Shown piece by piece: positions 33,220-40,995 of a stretch of DNA of 64,000 nucleotides (the stretch's first letter is position 1; every line of letters begins with the position of its first letter). The DNA is from Wenjunlia tyrosinilytica. Its GTDB lineage: Bacteria > Actinomycetota > Actinomycetes > Streptomycetales > Streptomycetaceae. The stretch spans positions 1-64,000 of the forward strand of contig NZ_BMMS01000004.1 of assembly GCF_014646055.1 (NCBI RefSeq), given 5' to 3'. The translations under genes and the position numbers were made by a program. The notes under the pieces are model-generated. The model was not told the origin of the DNA, did not search any database, and worked only from the letters and a program-made list of their open reading frames with translations.

Positions 33220-33984
33220 TCACAGGCTTGCCTCCAAAGCGTCACGAAGTCGGCGCAGCAGGGCGATGTCCGGGTCCGCGGAGACATCCGCGACCCAGGC
33301 GGGAACGGGGGCGGGTGCGGGCGGTGCCGACGCGCGGGGCGTCTCGATGTGCCCGGCGGCGGCGAGTCGCCGTATGTCGATCAGGGTGTGGAACCCCGGG
33401 CGGCCCAGCAGCCGGGCGATCCCGGCGGGGGTGCGCACCCCGTCGGCGAGGTCCAGCACGGCTCGCTGGCGTGAGGTGATGTCCGCGGTGCCCGCGGCCG
33501 TGCGCGGCGTCACGGGTGCGCTGTCGACCTCCGGGCGCGGCCAGAGGTTGTCCAGCAGTTCCCTGCGGCGCCGGGTCTCGCGCTCGACGGCCTCGGCCCG
33601 GACGGGCTTGACGGGGCCCAGCCAGTGGGCGGCGCCCCGGCGGAAGCGGGTCGGCCCGCCGCCCGGGGCGAGTGCGAAGAAGGCGGCGTCGAACAGGGCG
33701 CCCAGGTGGCAGATCTCCAGCTCGCCGCTGGCCAGACGTCCGCTGTCGACGAGGAAGCGTCCCACGCGGTGGTGGGCGCCGGCCCGGTCGACTGCCTCCT
33801 GCCACCGCTCGGTCGGAAGGCGCCCGCCCTTGGCGAGCAGGATGTCGATACCGGGGGCGGCGGGGCTCTCGGCGTGCACGACCTCGCCGTCGACGAGGTA
33901 GAGGGCCCCGGCGTCACGCAGGAGCGCGCCGGTGGCACGCTGGGCGGCCAGGCGGACGAGCATGGGGGAGACCGTCGTGCTCAT
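33220..33984 (-). CDS. DUF4388-like (PATAN) regulatory protein
   Basis: This 254-aa protein begins with a DUF4388-like fold (RATGALLRDAGALYLVDGEVVHAES, about residues 15-45) as found in PATAN-domain signalling proteins. A C-terminal winged-helix-like region follows (ADITSRQRAVLDLADGVRTPAGIARLLGRPGFHTLIDIRRLAAAGHI). Its ATG overlaps the preceding roadblock stop as ATGA (33981-33984), so the two are translationally coupled. It may be an adaptor that links roadblock partners to transcription; this is inference. Confidence 0.7.
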   Translation of the reverse strand: MSTTVSPMLVRLAAQRATGALLRDAGALYLVDGEVVHAESPAAPGIDILLAKGGRLPTERWQEAVDRAGAHHRVGRFLVDSGRLASGELEICHLGALFDAAFFALAPGGGPTRFRRGAAHWLGPVKPVRAEAVERETRRRRELLDNLWPRPEVDSAPVTPRTAAGTADITSRQRAVLDLADGVRTPAGIARLLGRPGFHTLIDIRRLAAAGHIETPRASAPPAPAPVPAWVADVSADPDIALLRRLRDALEASL

Positions 33985-34403
33985 ATGAGCGCCAGACGCT
34001 CGGCCAGGTCCTGGAGCCGTATTCGGGCGAGGGCGAGATTCCCCTCCTCGCGGTCGAGCCACAGATGGACGAAGACGCTGCTGTCGAAGGTCGTCTCTAC
34101 GAATCGCAGCAAGTGGTAGCCGGTGCGGGTGGTGATGATGACATCCTCGACGGGTATGCCCTTGCCGGCGTCGCCCTGTTGGGTCGGACCGGTGGGGCCG
34201 TTGGTCTCGGGGGGAGCGAACGCCGTGTGCTCGGCGGCCATGCGCGCGAGTTCGGCGGTCTCGGCGGCGGTGACCTCGTGGTCGCCGTTCGGCGAGTCGC
34301 CGACTGTGCCGAGCGCGAGCCCGCTGGTCCATTCGACGACGGCGGCGCCGCGGGCGCCCGGCAGGACCATGGCTTCGAGCAGGCACTCGTCGATTCCGGG
34401 CAC
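33981..34403 (-). CDS. Roadblock/LC7-like domain protein
   Basis: This 140-aa protein leads the four-gene cluster. It has the GARGAAVVEWTSGLALGTVGDSP segment shared with the 32346-32720 paralogue and the C-terminal IITTRTGYHLLRFVE and LALARIRLQDLAE helices. A polar insertion (about residues 65-85) separates the halves. The GTG at 34403 has AGGAGGGG upstream. It is coupled to the DUF4388-like gene by a 4-nt overlap. Confidence 0.75.
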   Translation of the reverse strand: MPGIDECLLEAMVLPGARGAAVVEWTSGLALGTVGDSPNGDHEVTAAETAELARMAAEHTAFAPPETNGPTGPTQQGDAGKGIPVEDVIITTRTGYHLLRFVETTFDSSVFVHLWLDREEGNLALARIRLQDLAERLALI

Positions 34404-34714
34404 GCGAACTCCCCTCCTGCACGGCGTTCCGGCGCACCGGCGGTGCGTCAGTGACCGTGAGGTTACGCAACGTGCCACCCGCGTGGGTGAACACTGGCAA
34501 TTTCCAAAGGAATATGCCCGAAACTCATCAGGGTCCACGCTCATGCCGGGCCGATTCAGGCAGGAGACGTCACCGGAACGGAACGAATCGCGCCACTTCG
34601 AAACATGCTCCGGTGCCCGCACACGGCCGTGGGCGCCGCCACACGGTCCGGCCGGGCCCGCCGGCACACCGTCCGGTCCGGCGCGCGGCGGCACCCGGCC
34701 CGTCCCGTCCCCGT
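34404..34714. other. Promoter region of the roadblock cluster and 3' flank of the DUF1330 gene
   Basis: This 311-bp gap holds no supported gene. The part at 34440-34540 is AT-richer (AATTTCCAAAGGAATAT) and is the likely promoter of the minus-strand roadblock operon. The distal half is GC-rich, with repeated CCGG-type sequence after the DUF1330 stop. Confidence 0.5.
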
Positions 34715-35059
34715 CTACGGGGCCGAGTCCGCCCGCAACCCTTCGGCCAGCGCCGCCGAGTCGTGGTCGGGGCCGACACCCTGGACGATGATCGCCTCTC
34801 CCTCGATGTGGTCCGTCCGCAGACGGAGGATCTCCTGATAGGCGGGCGAGGCGTACCAGTCGTGGGCCTGCTCCGCTCCGGGGAACTCGAGCACCACCAC
34901 CGTGCCCGGCCACTCCCCCTCGATGACGTCCACGTCGGCCCCATGGACGAGGAAACGGCCGTCGAAGGGGTCGAGCGTCGACTGGATCCTCTCCAGGTAC
35001 TCCAGGACCTCGGGGTGGGGGTTGGGAGTGCGCAGGTGGGCGATGGCGTACGCGGGCAT
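34715..35059 (-). CDS. DUF1330-family protein
   Basis: This 114-aa protein has a dimeric alpha/beta-barrel (ferredoxin-like) fold of the DUF1330 family, seen from PAYAIAHLRTPNP, FLVHGADVDVIEGEWPGTVVVLEFP and the WYASPAYQEILRLR helix. GAGGAGAG precedes ATG 35059. Members are small enzymes or binding proteins of unknown role. It stands alone. Confidence 0.85.
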   Translation of the reverse strand: MPAYAIAHLRTPNPHPEVLEYLERIQSTLDPFDGRFLVHGADVDVIEGEWPGTVVVLEFPGAEQAHDWYASPAYQEILRLRTDHIEGEAIIVQGVGPDHDSAALAEGLRADSAP

Positions 35060-35574
35060 GGTCTCTCCTCGGATACGGGCCTCGGATACGGGATTGCCGG
35101 ACCTGGGCCGCGAAAGGGCAGCCAGGGCCGAACAGCCTCTGCAGGAATACTTCCGCCCCGCGCGGACCGCGTCGATTACCCGCCAGGTAAGGCACTCATA
35201 CGACGGTCGGGCGAGGCACTCGGGCACGGCGCTCAGCAAGGCGCTCGGCCCAGACGCTCCCGCCCAGACGCTCCCGCCCAGACGCTGTACGCGCACCCGG
35301 CGCGGCCGCCCCCGGCAGCGCTGGTGAAGGCCACCCGGGCGCGTACGGTCATGGCGGGAGCGCGGTCCTCGGCCCCGGGTGAGGCCGTACAGGGCGCTTC
35401 CGGCGCGTGCGAGGTCGCGGTGGGCGGACGGCGGGGAGAACGCCGCCGCCGAGTTGGCGATATGACGCATCGTCGGACGAAGACCCGTCGCCTCGGCGAC
35501 GTCCGATCGTCCCGCCCTCGCCCCCAGCGTGGTGACGTCCTTGGACCAGGGCGGGTACGGCCCCGGGCGAGCCG
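35060..35574. other. Long intergenic stretch with short CAGACGCTC repeats
   Basis: No supported gene is present in these 515 bp. At 35249-35287 the unit CCCAGACGCTCCCG occurs about three times, and GGCACTC/GGCGCTC boxes recur just before it. Frames through the stretch lack ribosome sites and conserved patterns. Confidence 0.55.
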
Positions 35575-36132
35575 TCAGTGGGCCGTCTCGACCGCGTCCA
35601 GGGCCAGGCCCCAGGGGAAGGACGGCAGCAGCTGCCCACCCGCACCCGGGGGATGCGGCTCGGGGCCGTGGCCGTCGCCCTGGAGGACGCAGACGCCCTC
35701 GCCGCGCAACAGCTCCACATTGCGCAGGTACGCCGGGTGCGCGGACAGGGCGGCGTTCATGAAGGGGAGGACGGCGATCGGTGTGCCGAGGGCCAGGGCC
35801 TCGGCGAGGATGCCGAGGGCGTAGTTGTCGCTGACGCCCAGAGCCCATTTGTTGATCGTGTTGTACGTGGCCGGGGCGACGACGATGGCGGCGGCCTCGG
35901 GCAGCGAGCGGCCTCCCGCGTGACCGGGCCGGTGGTAGTCCGAGCGGACCGGGTGGCCGGTCATCTTCTCCAGCACCTCGACGTCGACGAAGTCCCTGCC
36001 GACCGGGGTGGTGATGACATGGACGTCCCACTGGCGCTTGTGCGCTTCAGCGACCAGCTGGTCCGCGTGGACCGCCGGCCCCGCCCCGCAGATGATCACA
36101 TGCAGGGTGCTTCTGGCTGCTGAAGTGGTCAC
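35575..36132 (-). CDS. HFCD-type flavoprotein, second paralogue
   Basis: The 185-aa product is a clear paralogue of the flavoprotein at 30606-31166, sharing VITTPVGRDFVD, MTGHPVRSDYHRP and VVAPATYNTINKWALGVSDNYALG. It therefore has the flavin-binding Rossmann-like HFCD fold. The start is probably GTG 36132, but the ribosome site (GGAG) is very close and an upstream in-frame start is possible. It is third in a row of minus-strand genes with the PPOX-like and O-methyltransferase genes. Confidence 0.78.
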   Translation of the reverse strand: MTTSAARSTLHVIICGAGPAVHADQLVAEAHKRQWDVHVITTPVGRDFVDVEVLEKMTGHPVRSDYHRPGHAGGRSLPEAAAIVVAPATYNTINKWALGVSDNYALGILAEALALGTPIAVLPFMNAALSAHPAYLRNVELLRGEGVCVLQGDGHGPEPHPPGAGGQLLPSFPWGLALDAVETAH

Positions 36133-36208
36133 ATCTCCATGGAATCGCAGAAGGAGTACTCGCGCACGGCAGGGATGCCCCGGCGGCCACCGAGGCCGTC
36201 GGTCCCGG

Positions 36209-36793
36209 CTACGAGGGGCGCGCAGGCAGCGGCAGGGGCAGTGCCGGAAGGCCGTCGAGGCTGGTGCCGACATGGGGCTTCTGCTCGCAGTAGTCGGCGA
36301 ACCCCTCCTCGCCCTTGCGGGCGAAGTGCTCGCGGTGCAGGGTGCGTTCCTCGCGGAAGTCCATGAACGGCACGGCGTAGCCGCAGGTGTCGCTGATCCG
36401 CAGGGCGGACACGACGATGACCGCGCGCAGGTCACTGGCGTCGGCGGCCTCCCCGAAGCGGGCGGCGAGCTCGGGGAAGCGCGGGTCGTCGCGGAAGACG
36501 GGCTCGCCCCGCCCATGGACCCGCACGATCTTCGGCGGGCCGGTGAAGGCGCACCACATCAGTGTGACGCGGCCGTTCTCCCTGAGGTGGGCGATGGTCT
36601 CGGCTCCGCTGCCGCCGAAGTCGAGGTAGCCGACCTGGAGTTCGTCGAGGACCAGGAACGAGCCGGAGCGGCCCTTCGGAGAGACGTTGACATGGCCGTC
36701 GGCGGCGAGGGGCGCGGTCGCCACGAAGAAGACGGGCTGTTCCTCGATGAAGGTGCGCAGACGGCCGTCCATGCGGTCGTAGAGCTTTCCCAT
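36209..36793 (-). CDS. Pyridoxamine 5'-phosphate oxidase-family flavin-binding protein
   Basis: This 194-aa protein has the PPOX split-barrel pattern: FVATAPLAADGHVNVSPKGR, then YLDFGGSGAETIAHLRENGRVTLMWCAF and VRVHGRGEP. This subgroup binds FMN, F420 or heme rather than acting in B6 synthesis. ATG 36793 starts the conserved domain. It lies between the O-methyltransferase and the flavoprotein genes, suggesting a redox operon. Confidence 0.85.
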   Translation of the reverse strand: MGKLYDRMDGRLRTFIEEQPVFFVATAPLAADGHVNVSPKGRSGSFLVLDELQVGYLDFGGSGAETIAHLRENGRVTLMWCAFTGPPKIVRVHGRGEPVFRDDPRFPELAARFGEAADASDLRAVIVVSALRISDTCGYAVPFMDFREERTLHREHFARKGEEGFADYCEQKPHVGTSLDGLPALPLPLPARPS

Positions 36794-36897
36794 GCTGTCG
36801 TCCGGCTCCTGTGGGTCGGTGTGGCGGGTGGGTGGGGCGGGTGGGTGCGGCGGGTGGGTGCGGCGCGTCGGCTCCTGATCGGTGACGGGGCTGGGGG

Positions 36898-37566
36898 TCA
36901 GCCGGTGACGAGGGCGAGCGCGAAGCCGTCCCAGCCCTTGGCGCCCACGGTCTGGATCGCGGTCGCGGTGACGCGGGGCTCCTCGGCGAGCAGCTCGGTG
37001 AAGCGGCGCACGCCCCGGACCCCGGGGTCGGCGCTGTCCGCGTCGGTGACCCGGCCGTCGCGGACGACGTTGTCGCCGATGATGAGGCTGCCGGGGCGGG
37101 TGAGCTCCAGCGCCCACTTCAGATACTCGGGGTTGCTGGGCTTGTCCGCGTCGATGAAGACCAGGTCGAAGGGGCCGTGGCCCTCGGCGGCCAGCCGCGG
37201 CAGGGTGTCCAGGGCGGGTCCCTCGCGGACCTCGGCCCGGTGGGAGAGCCCCGCGCGGGCGAGGTTGCCGCGGGCGACTTCCGCGCGGCGCTGGTCGGCC
37301 TCCAGCGTGATGAGGCGGCCGTCCTCGGGCAGCGCCCGGGCGAGCCAGATGGTGCTGTAGCCGCCGAGGGTGCCGATCTCCAGGACCGTGGCGGCGCCCT
37401 GGATACGGGCCAGGAGGTGGAGGAGCTTGCCCTGGTTGGGGGCGACACCGTGGGGCGGGAGCCCGGCCCGGTCACTGCTCTCCAGCGCCGCGTCGAGCTC
37501 GGGGTCCGACGGCACCAGCAGGGCATTGAAGTACTCGTCGACCTCGGTCCATTTGTCGATGTTCAC
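36898..37566 (-). CDS. O-methyltransferase family 3 (catechol/caffeoyl-CoA type)
   Basis: This 222-aa SAM-dependent enzyme has the family motif VLEIGTLGGYSTIWLARALP, the acidic LITLEAD, the metal-binding DLVFIDADKPSN and IIGDNVVRDG. Members methylate catechol-like hydroxyls with a divalent metal. GTG 37566 is set by AGGAGG upstream. It is divergent from the HxlR-peroxiredoxin gene, whose operator-like palindromes lie 40-60 bp upstream of this start. Confidence 0.9.
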   Translation of the reverse strand: MNIDKWTEVDEYFNALLVPSDPELDAALESSDRAGLPPHGVAPNQGKLLHLLARIQGAATVLEIGTLGGYSTIWLARALPEDGRLITLEADQRRAEVARGNLARAGLSHRAEVREGPALDTLPRLAAEGHGPFDLVFIDADKPSNPEYLKWALELTRPGSLIIGDNVVRDGRVTDADSADPGVRGVRRFTELLAEEPRVTATAIQTVGAKGWDGFALALVTG

Positions 37567-37605
37567 GCCGTTCGGCCTCCTGAACCTCTTCTCGGAGCCG
37601 GAGAG

Positions 37606-37629
37606 TTCCCATAGGGAACTTACTATGGG
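37606..37629. promoter_or_regulatory. Nested palindromes, candidate HxlR operator
   Basis: TTCCCATAGGGAA at 37606-37618 is a perfect inverted repeat, and CCCATAG (37608-37614) pairs with CTATGGG (37623-37629) as a second, wider one. The second overlaps the ATG of the HxlR-fusion gene. Binding there would block both that gene and the divergent O-methyltransferase promoter, so autorepression is likely. Confidence 0.7.
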
Positions 37630-38575
37630 CACCATGGACACGCATCCCCGTTCCAGGAGTCGCAACGTCGACGAGGAGTGCGGTATCGCCCAGGCGGCGG
37701 CCGTGCTCGGCGACTGGTGGAACCTCCTCGTGCTGCGCGAGGTCGCCCGAGGCCATGTGCGCTTCGATGTGCTCGCCTCCGAGCTGTCCGTCTCCCGCAA
37801 GGTGCTCAATGAACGGCTCCGGCACCTGGTCGAGCAGGAGGTGCTGTGGCGGAGCCGCTACCTGGACCGACCACCGCGGTATGAGTATCTGCTGACCGGA
37901 CGGGGCAAGGCGCTCCTGCACGTGCTGGTCGCCATGCAGGACTGGGCCGACCGCTGGCTGCTCGGTGACGGGACACTGACCGCGACGGCCGACGGCGAAA
38001 GCGGCGAGGCGGCGCGGGTGCGGGCGCTGGTCGGCACGGCGGTCCCCGGAGACCTGTGGCTGACGGACATGCGGGGCGGGGAACGGGATGTGGTCGCCCC
38101 AGGCGCCACCGCGACCGTTCTGTTCACCTTTCCGGCCACGGGGATCACCCTCGATGTGCCCGGCGCGGCGGGCTGCACACTGGAGAACCGGCTGTTCAGA
38201 GATGCCTGGCCGACGTTCGAACGGGTGGGCGCGGCCGTGGTCGGGGTTAGCACCCAGGAGCCCGCCGAGCAGGCCGCGTTCGCCGCCGCCGAGTGCGTTC
38301 CCTTCCCCCTGCTGTCCGACGAGCACCTGCGGCTGGCCGCCGCGCTGCGCCTGCCGACGTTCCGGGCGGGACAGCGGTTCCGGCTGAAGCGGCTGGTCCT
38401 CGTGATCGATTCCGAGCGGGTGGTGCGGCGGGCGCTCTACCCCGTGATGGACATTCCGTCGGCCGTGGACGAGGCACTGCGGACGGCGGTGGAGCTGGGC
38501 GGCAAGCCGGGCGCGAGGCCGGGTGGGAAGCCGGATGGGAGGCCGAAAGGAAGGACGGCAACGAGGCCGGGGTGA
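37625..38575 (+). CDS. HxlR-type regulator fused to a peroxiredoxin-like domain
   Basis: This 316-aa protein combines an N-terminal HxlR winged helix (about residues 12-110; EECGIAQAAAVLGDWWNLLVLREVARG carries the usual sensor Cys) with a C-terminal AhpC/TSA-type domain (about 135-290). The peroxidatic Cys is present in AAGCTLENRLFRD, but the Thr normally three residues before it is Ala. The last 25 residues are basic repeats of GGKP/GRPK type. AGGGAAC precedes ATG 37625. It looks like a redox sensor whose ligand domain is a modified peroxiredoxin. Confidence 0.85.
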   Translation: MGTMDTHPRSRSRNVDEECGIAQAAAVLGDWWNLLVLREVARGHVRFDVLASELSVSRKVLNERLRHLVEQEVLWRSRYLDRPPRYEYLLTGRGKALLHVLVAMQDWADRWLLGDGTLTATADGESGEAARVRALVGTAVPGDLWLTDMRGGERDVVAPGATATVLFTFPATGITLDVPGAAGCTLENRLFRDAWPTFERVGAAVVGVSTQEPAEQAAFAAAECVPFPLLSDEHLRLAAALRLPTFRAGQRFRLKRLVLVIDSERVVRRALYPVMDIPSAVDEALRTAVELGGKPGARPGGKPDGRPKGRTATRPG

Positions 38576-38646
38576 GCGCGGCGATTGGCGGCGGCGGTTC
38601 GGGCAAGGCTAACCATGTCCCTCTCCCGGCGAACAGGAGTGCTGCC

Positions 38647-38964
38647 ATGGCACGTAAGTTCGAGTTTCGCATCATTGGCGACGCCCCGGCGGCGTTCGCG
38701 GCAGCCCGTGGGGCACTGGTCGAGCGCGGGCTGACCTGGCAGGACACCGGGGACCTGGCAGCCGTCGCCGAGGACGAGGAGGGCGCCAGGATCGCGGTGC
38801 GGCTGGACGGCGTCGGCGAGGGCATACCGATGCTGCGACTGGAGCGCGCGGCGGACGGGGCCGGGCAGGGGCCGATCGCGCGGGTGCGGGCCGGGAGCCG
38901 CTACAAGAAGGCGGTGCGGGCGGTGGAGGGGCAGCTCGTCGCCGGAGGCTTCTTGACGCACTGA
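38647..38964 (+). CDS. Small conserved hypothetical protein
   Basis: This 105-aa soluble protein begins ARKFEFRIIGDAPAAFAAARGALVERGLTW, suggesting a ferredoxin-like alpha/beta fold. ACAGGAG stands before ATG 38647. It follows the HxlR-fusion gene by 71 bp on the same strand. No family or function is recognised. Confidence 0.65.
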   Translation: MARKFEFRIIGDAPAAFAAARGALVERGLTWQDTGDLAAVAEDEEGARIAVRLDGVGEGIPMLRLERAADGAGQGPIARVRAGSRYKKAVRAVEGQLVAGGFLTH

Positions 38965-39538
38965 GCGCAGGTGTTGGCGCATTCAGCCGCAGGCTCCCCG
39001 ACCCGCTGAACCAGGGTCCTGCCTGACGCGCTTCGCCGGGCCGGGCGGGCGGATGAGCACCCGCCCCTGACCGGCACATACGGGGGAATAGCGACGGCCA
39101 GGGGCGTGAGCGTCTAGGTAGTTTACATCTGAACGAAGATCGTTGGCCATAGGATAACTGACGGCAGTTTAAACGTTTCTGCAGAACGTGCCGCCCCTCC
39201 TCCGCCCCACTTTTCGAGCTCATCCCGGCTCGCCAACACCCCGGCGCCTGACCTCGCCGGCGCGGATCCTGGGGTGGGGGAGCCGCGCCCTCCCCCGAGT
39301 GACCGGGAGTCAAGCCGCCGGGGCAGCAAGCACATCCTCGCGCGGACGGGCGACGCCCGCGAGGTTCACTGTGCACAGACAACCGCCGCCCGGGTTTCAA
39401 AGTGCAGCGCCTGCCCCGTCCATTCGCGCGCACGGCCAGCCACAGATCGCATTTGGCGCTCGGCGCCCGCAGGAGCGAGCGCCGCAGGACCTCGGAAATC
39501 GTATGGAGATCACTCGTGGCGACTGCGAGCGTGACCCC
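38965..39538. other. Intergenic region with an AT-rich island
   Basis: These 574 bp contain no supported gene. The part at 39113-39185 is strikingly AT-rich for this genome (TAGTTTACATC, AGTTTAAACG) and may be a promoter or a scar of a lost element; no terminal repeats or transposase remnants are visible. Downstream sequence up to the methyltransferase start is open in several frames without ribosome sites. Confidence 0.55.
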
Positions 39539-40921
39539 ATGACGGACATCGCCATCACCGCGCTCGCCCACCGCGACCTCGACTTCAACTCCCCTCTCTC
39601 GGACGTCCGGGCCGTGGGACTCATCCACTCGCTGCGTCCCTTGGCCGGTGCCCGGATCCTGGATCTGGGCTGCGGCTGGGCGGAGTTGCTGCTGCGGCTG
39701 CTCGAGGCGGAGCCGACCGCGACGGGCGTCGGAGTGGACACCCATGAGGCCGCGCTGGAGCGGGGGCGGGCCAACGCGGCCGCACGAGGGCTCTCCGACC
39801 GTGTCCGCCTGGAGGCCGCCGACGCGGTCGCCACGGCGGCGAACGGGACCGGTGGCCCCGTGGACGTGGTCACGGCCATCGGCGTCACCCACGCCTGGGG
39901 CGGCGCCCGTCACACCCTTGAGGCGGTGCGTCCCCTGCTGCGGCCGGGCGGGCGGTTCCTGTTCGGGGAGGGCTTCTGGGAGCGGCCCCCGACCGCGCGG
40001 GCGTCGGCGGGGCTGAAGGCGCGGCCGGAGGACTTCCTGTCGCTGAGCGAGCTGGTGGACCTGGCCATCGGCTGCGGCTACCGGCCGCTGGCGGTGTCCG
40101 TGGCCAACGCCGACGAGTGGGACTCCTTCGAGTCCCGGTGGTGCGGCGGGCTGGAGCGGTGGCTGCTGGAGCATCCCGCGGACCCCGCGGCCGGGAAGGT
40201 GCGGGCAGTCGCCGACGAGCACCGCGACGGCTGGCTCGGTGGATACCGGGGCGTGCTCGGATTCGCCTACCTCACCCTGGCCGCATCCACGGCGCCCTCC
40301 GCCCCGTCCCGCTGGGTCCACCGCGGCTCCACCTCGGGAAGGGCCCTCGGGGCGGGCAACGAGGCGTCCGATTCCCGCCGGTCATGGACGGCGGACGCCC
40401 CCGACGATGGGGGCATGGAGACCGCGTACGAGATCCGGGCCATCGGGCCCGAGGCGCTCGAGCAACTGAGGGTGCGGGACGACGCCGGGCGGGTGCCCCG
40501 GCCGGTGCGGGACGACGAGGGCGGCAGCCCGTTGCGCTGCTGTCTGAAGCGGAGCCTGCCCGGTGAGGCGATCCTGCCGGTCGCCTACGCTCCCCTGCGG
40601 CGGTGGGCGGCGGCCACGGGCGCCGACCCTGGGCCGTACGAGGAGGTCGGGCCGGTGTTCATCCACCCGGGCCCGTGCTCGGGGCCCGACGGGGACGGGG
40701 TGCCCGAGCAGATCCGCGGGGAGCGTCGGGTGTGCCGGGCCTACACCGCCGACGGCCGGATCAAGGAAGGCGTACTGGTCGACCCGGGCCACCCCGAGGC
40801 GGCCGGCTCGATCGAGGAGGCGCTCGCCGAGCTGTTCGCGAGCCCGGACACCGCGCTGGCGCATGTGAGGGCCGTGGAGTTCGGCTGCTTCACCTACGAG
40901 GCGCGCCGCCGCGAGGGCTGA
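39539..40921 (+). CDS. SAM-dependent methyltransferase fused in frame to a DUF1203 domain
   Basis: One uninterrupted frame of 460 codons holds two normally separate proteins. Residues 1-245 are a class I methyltransferase (ILDLGCGWAELLLRLLEAEP, GVGVDTHEAAL, VDVVTAIGVTHAW). After a polar linker of about 45 residues comes a complete DUF1203 domain (about 293-460, starting ETAYEIRAIGPEALEQL). The start may be ATG 39539 or an in-frame ATG at 39503. An internal ATG at 40415 could begin the DUF1203 part separately but has only a weak G-rich site. Both functions are unknown. Confidence 0.75.
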   Translation: MTDIAITALAHRDLDFNSPLSDVRAVGLIHSLRPLAGARILDLGCGWAELLLRLLEAEPTATGVGVDTHEAALERGRANAAARGLSDRVRLEAADAVATAANGTGGPVDVVTAIGVTHAWGGARHTLEAVRPLLRPGGRFLFGEGFWERPPTARASAGLKARPEDFLSLSELVDLAIGCGYRPLAVSVANADEWDSFESRWCGGLERWLLEHPADPAAGKVRAVADEHRDGWLGGYRGVLGFAYLTLAASTAPSAPSRWVHRGSTSGRALGAGNEASDSRRSWTADAPDDGGMETAYEIRAIGPEALEQLRVRDDAGRVPRPVRDDEGGSPLRCCLKRSLPGEAILPVAYAPLRRWAAATGADPGPYEEVGPVFIHPGPCSGPDGDGVPEQIRGERRVCRAYTADGRIKEGVLVDPGHPEAAGSIEEALAELFASPDTALAHVRAVEFGCFTYEARRREG

Positions 40922-40943
40922 ACGCAATGGTCGAGGAAGAGCG

Positions 40944-40971
40944 GCGGGCCCCGGCTCGTGCCGGGGCCCGC
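40944..40971. terminator. Bidirectional terminator hairpin
   Basis: A perfect 12-bp stem (40944-40955 with 40960-40971) closes a TCGT tetraloop. It lies midway between the DUF1203 fusion gene and the convergent S8 protease gene. Confidence 0.85.
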
Positions 40972-40995
40972 GTTCGTGCGGGTGCTCTCGGACGG

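Noticed and set aside
31866-34403. Roadblock cluster as a conservon (cvn operon)
   Set aside because: Conservons contain a histidine kinase, a DUF742 protein and a GTPase; none of these is present.
39113-39185. AT-rich island as an insertion sequence or tRNA gene
   Set aside because: No terminal inverted repeats, transposase frame or cloverleaf-like arms can be found.
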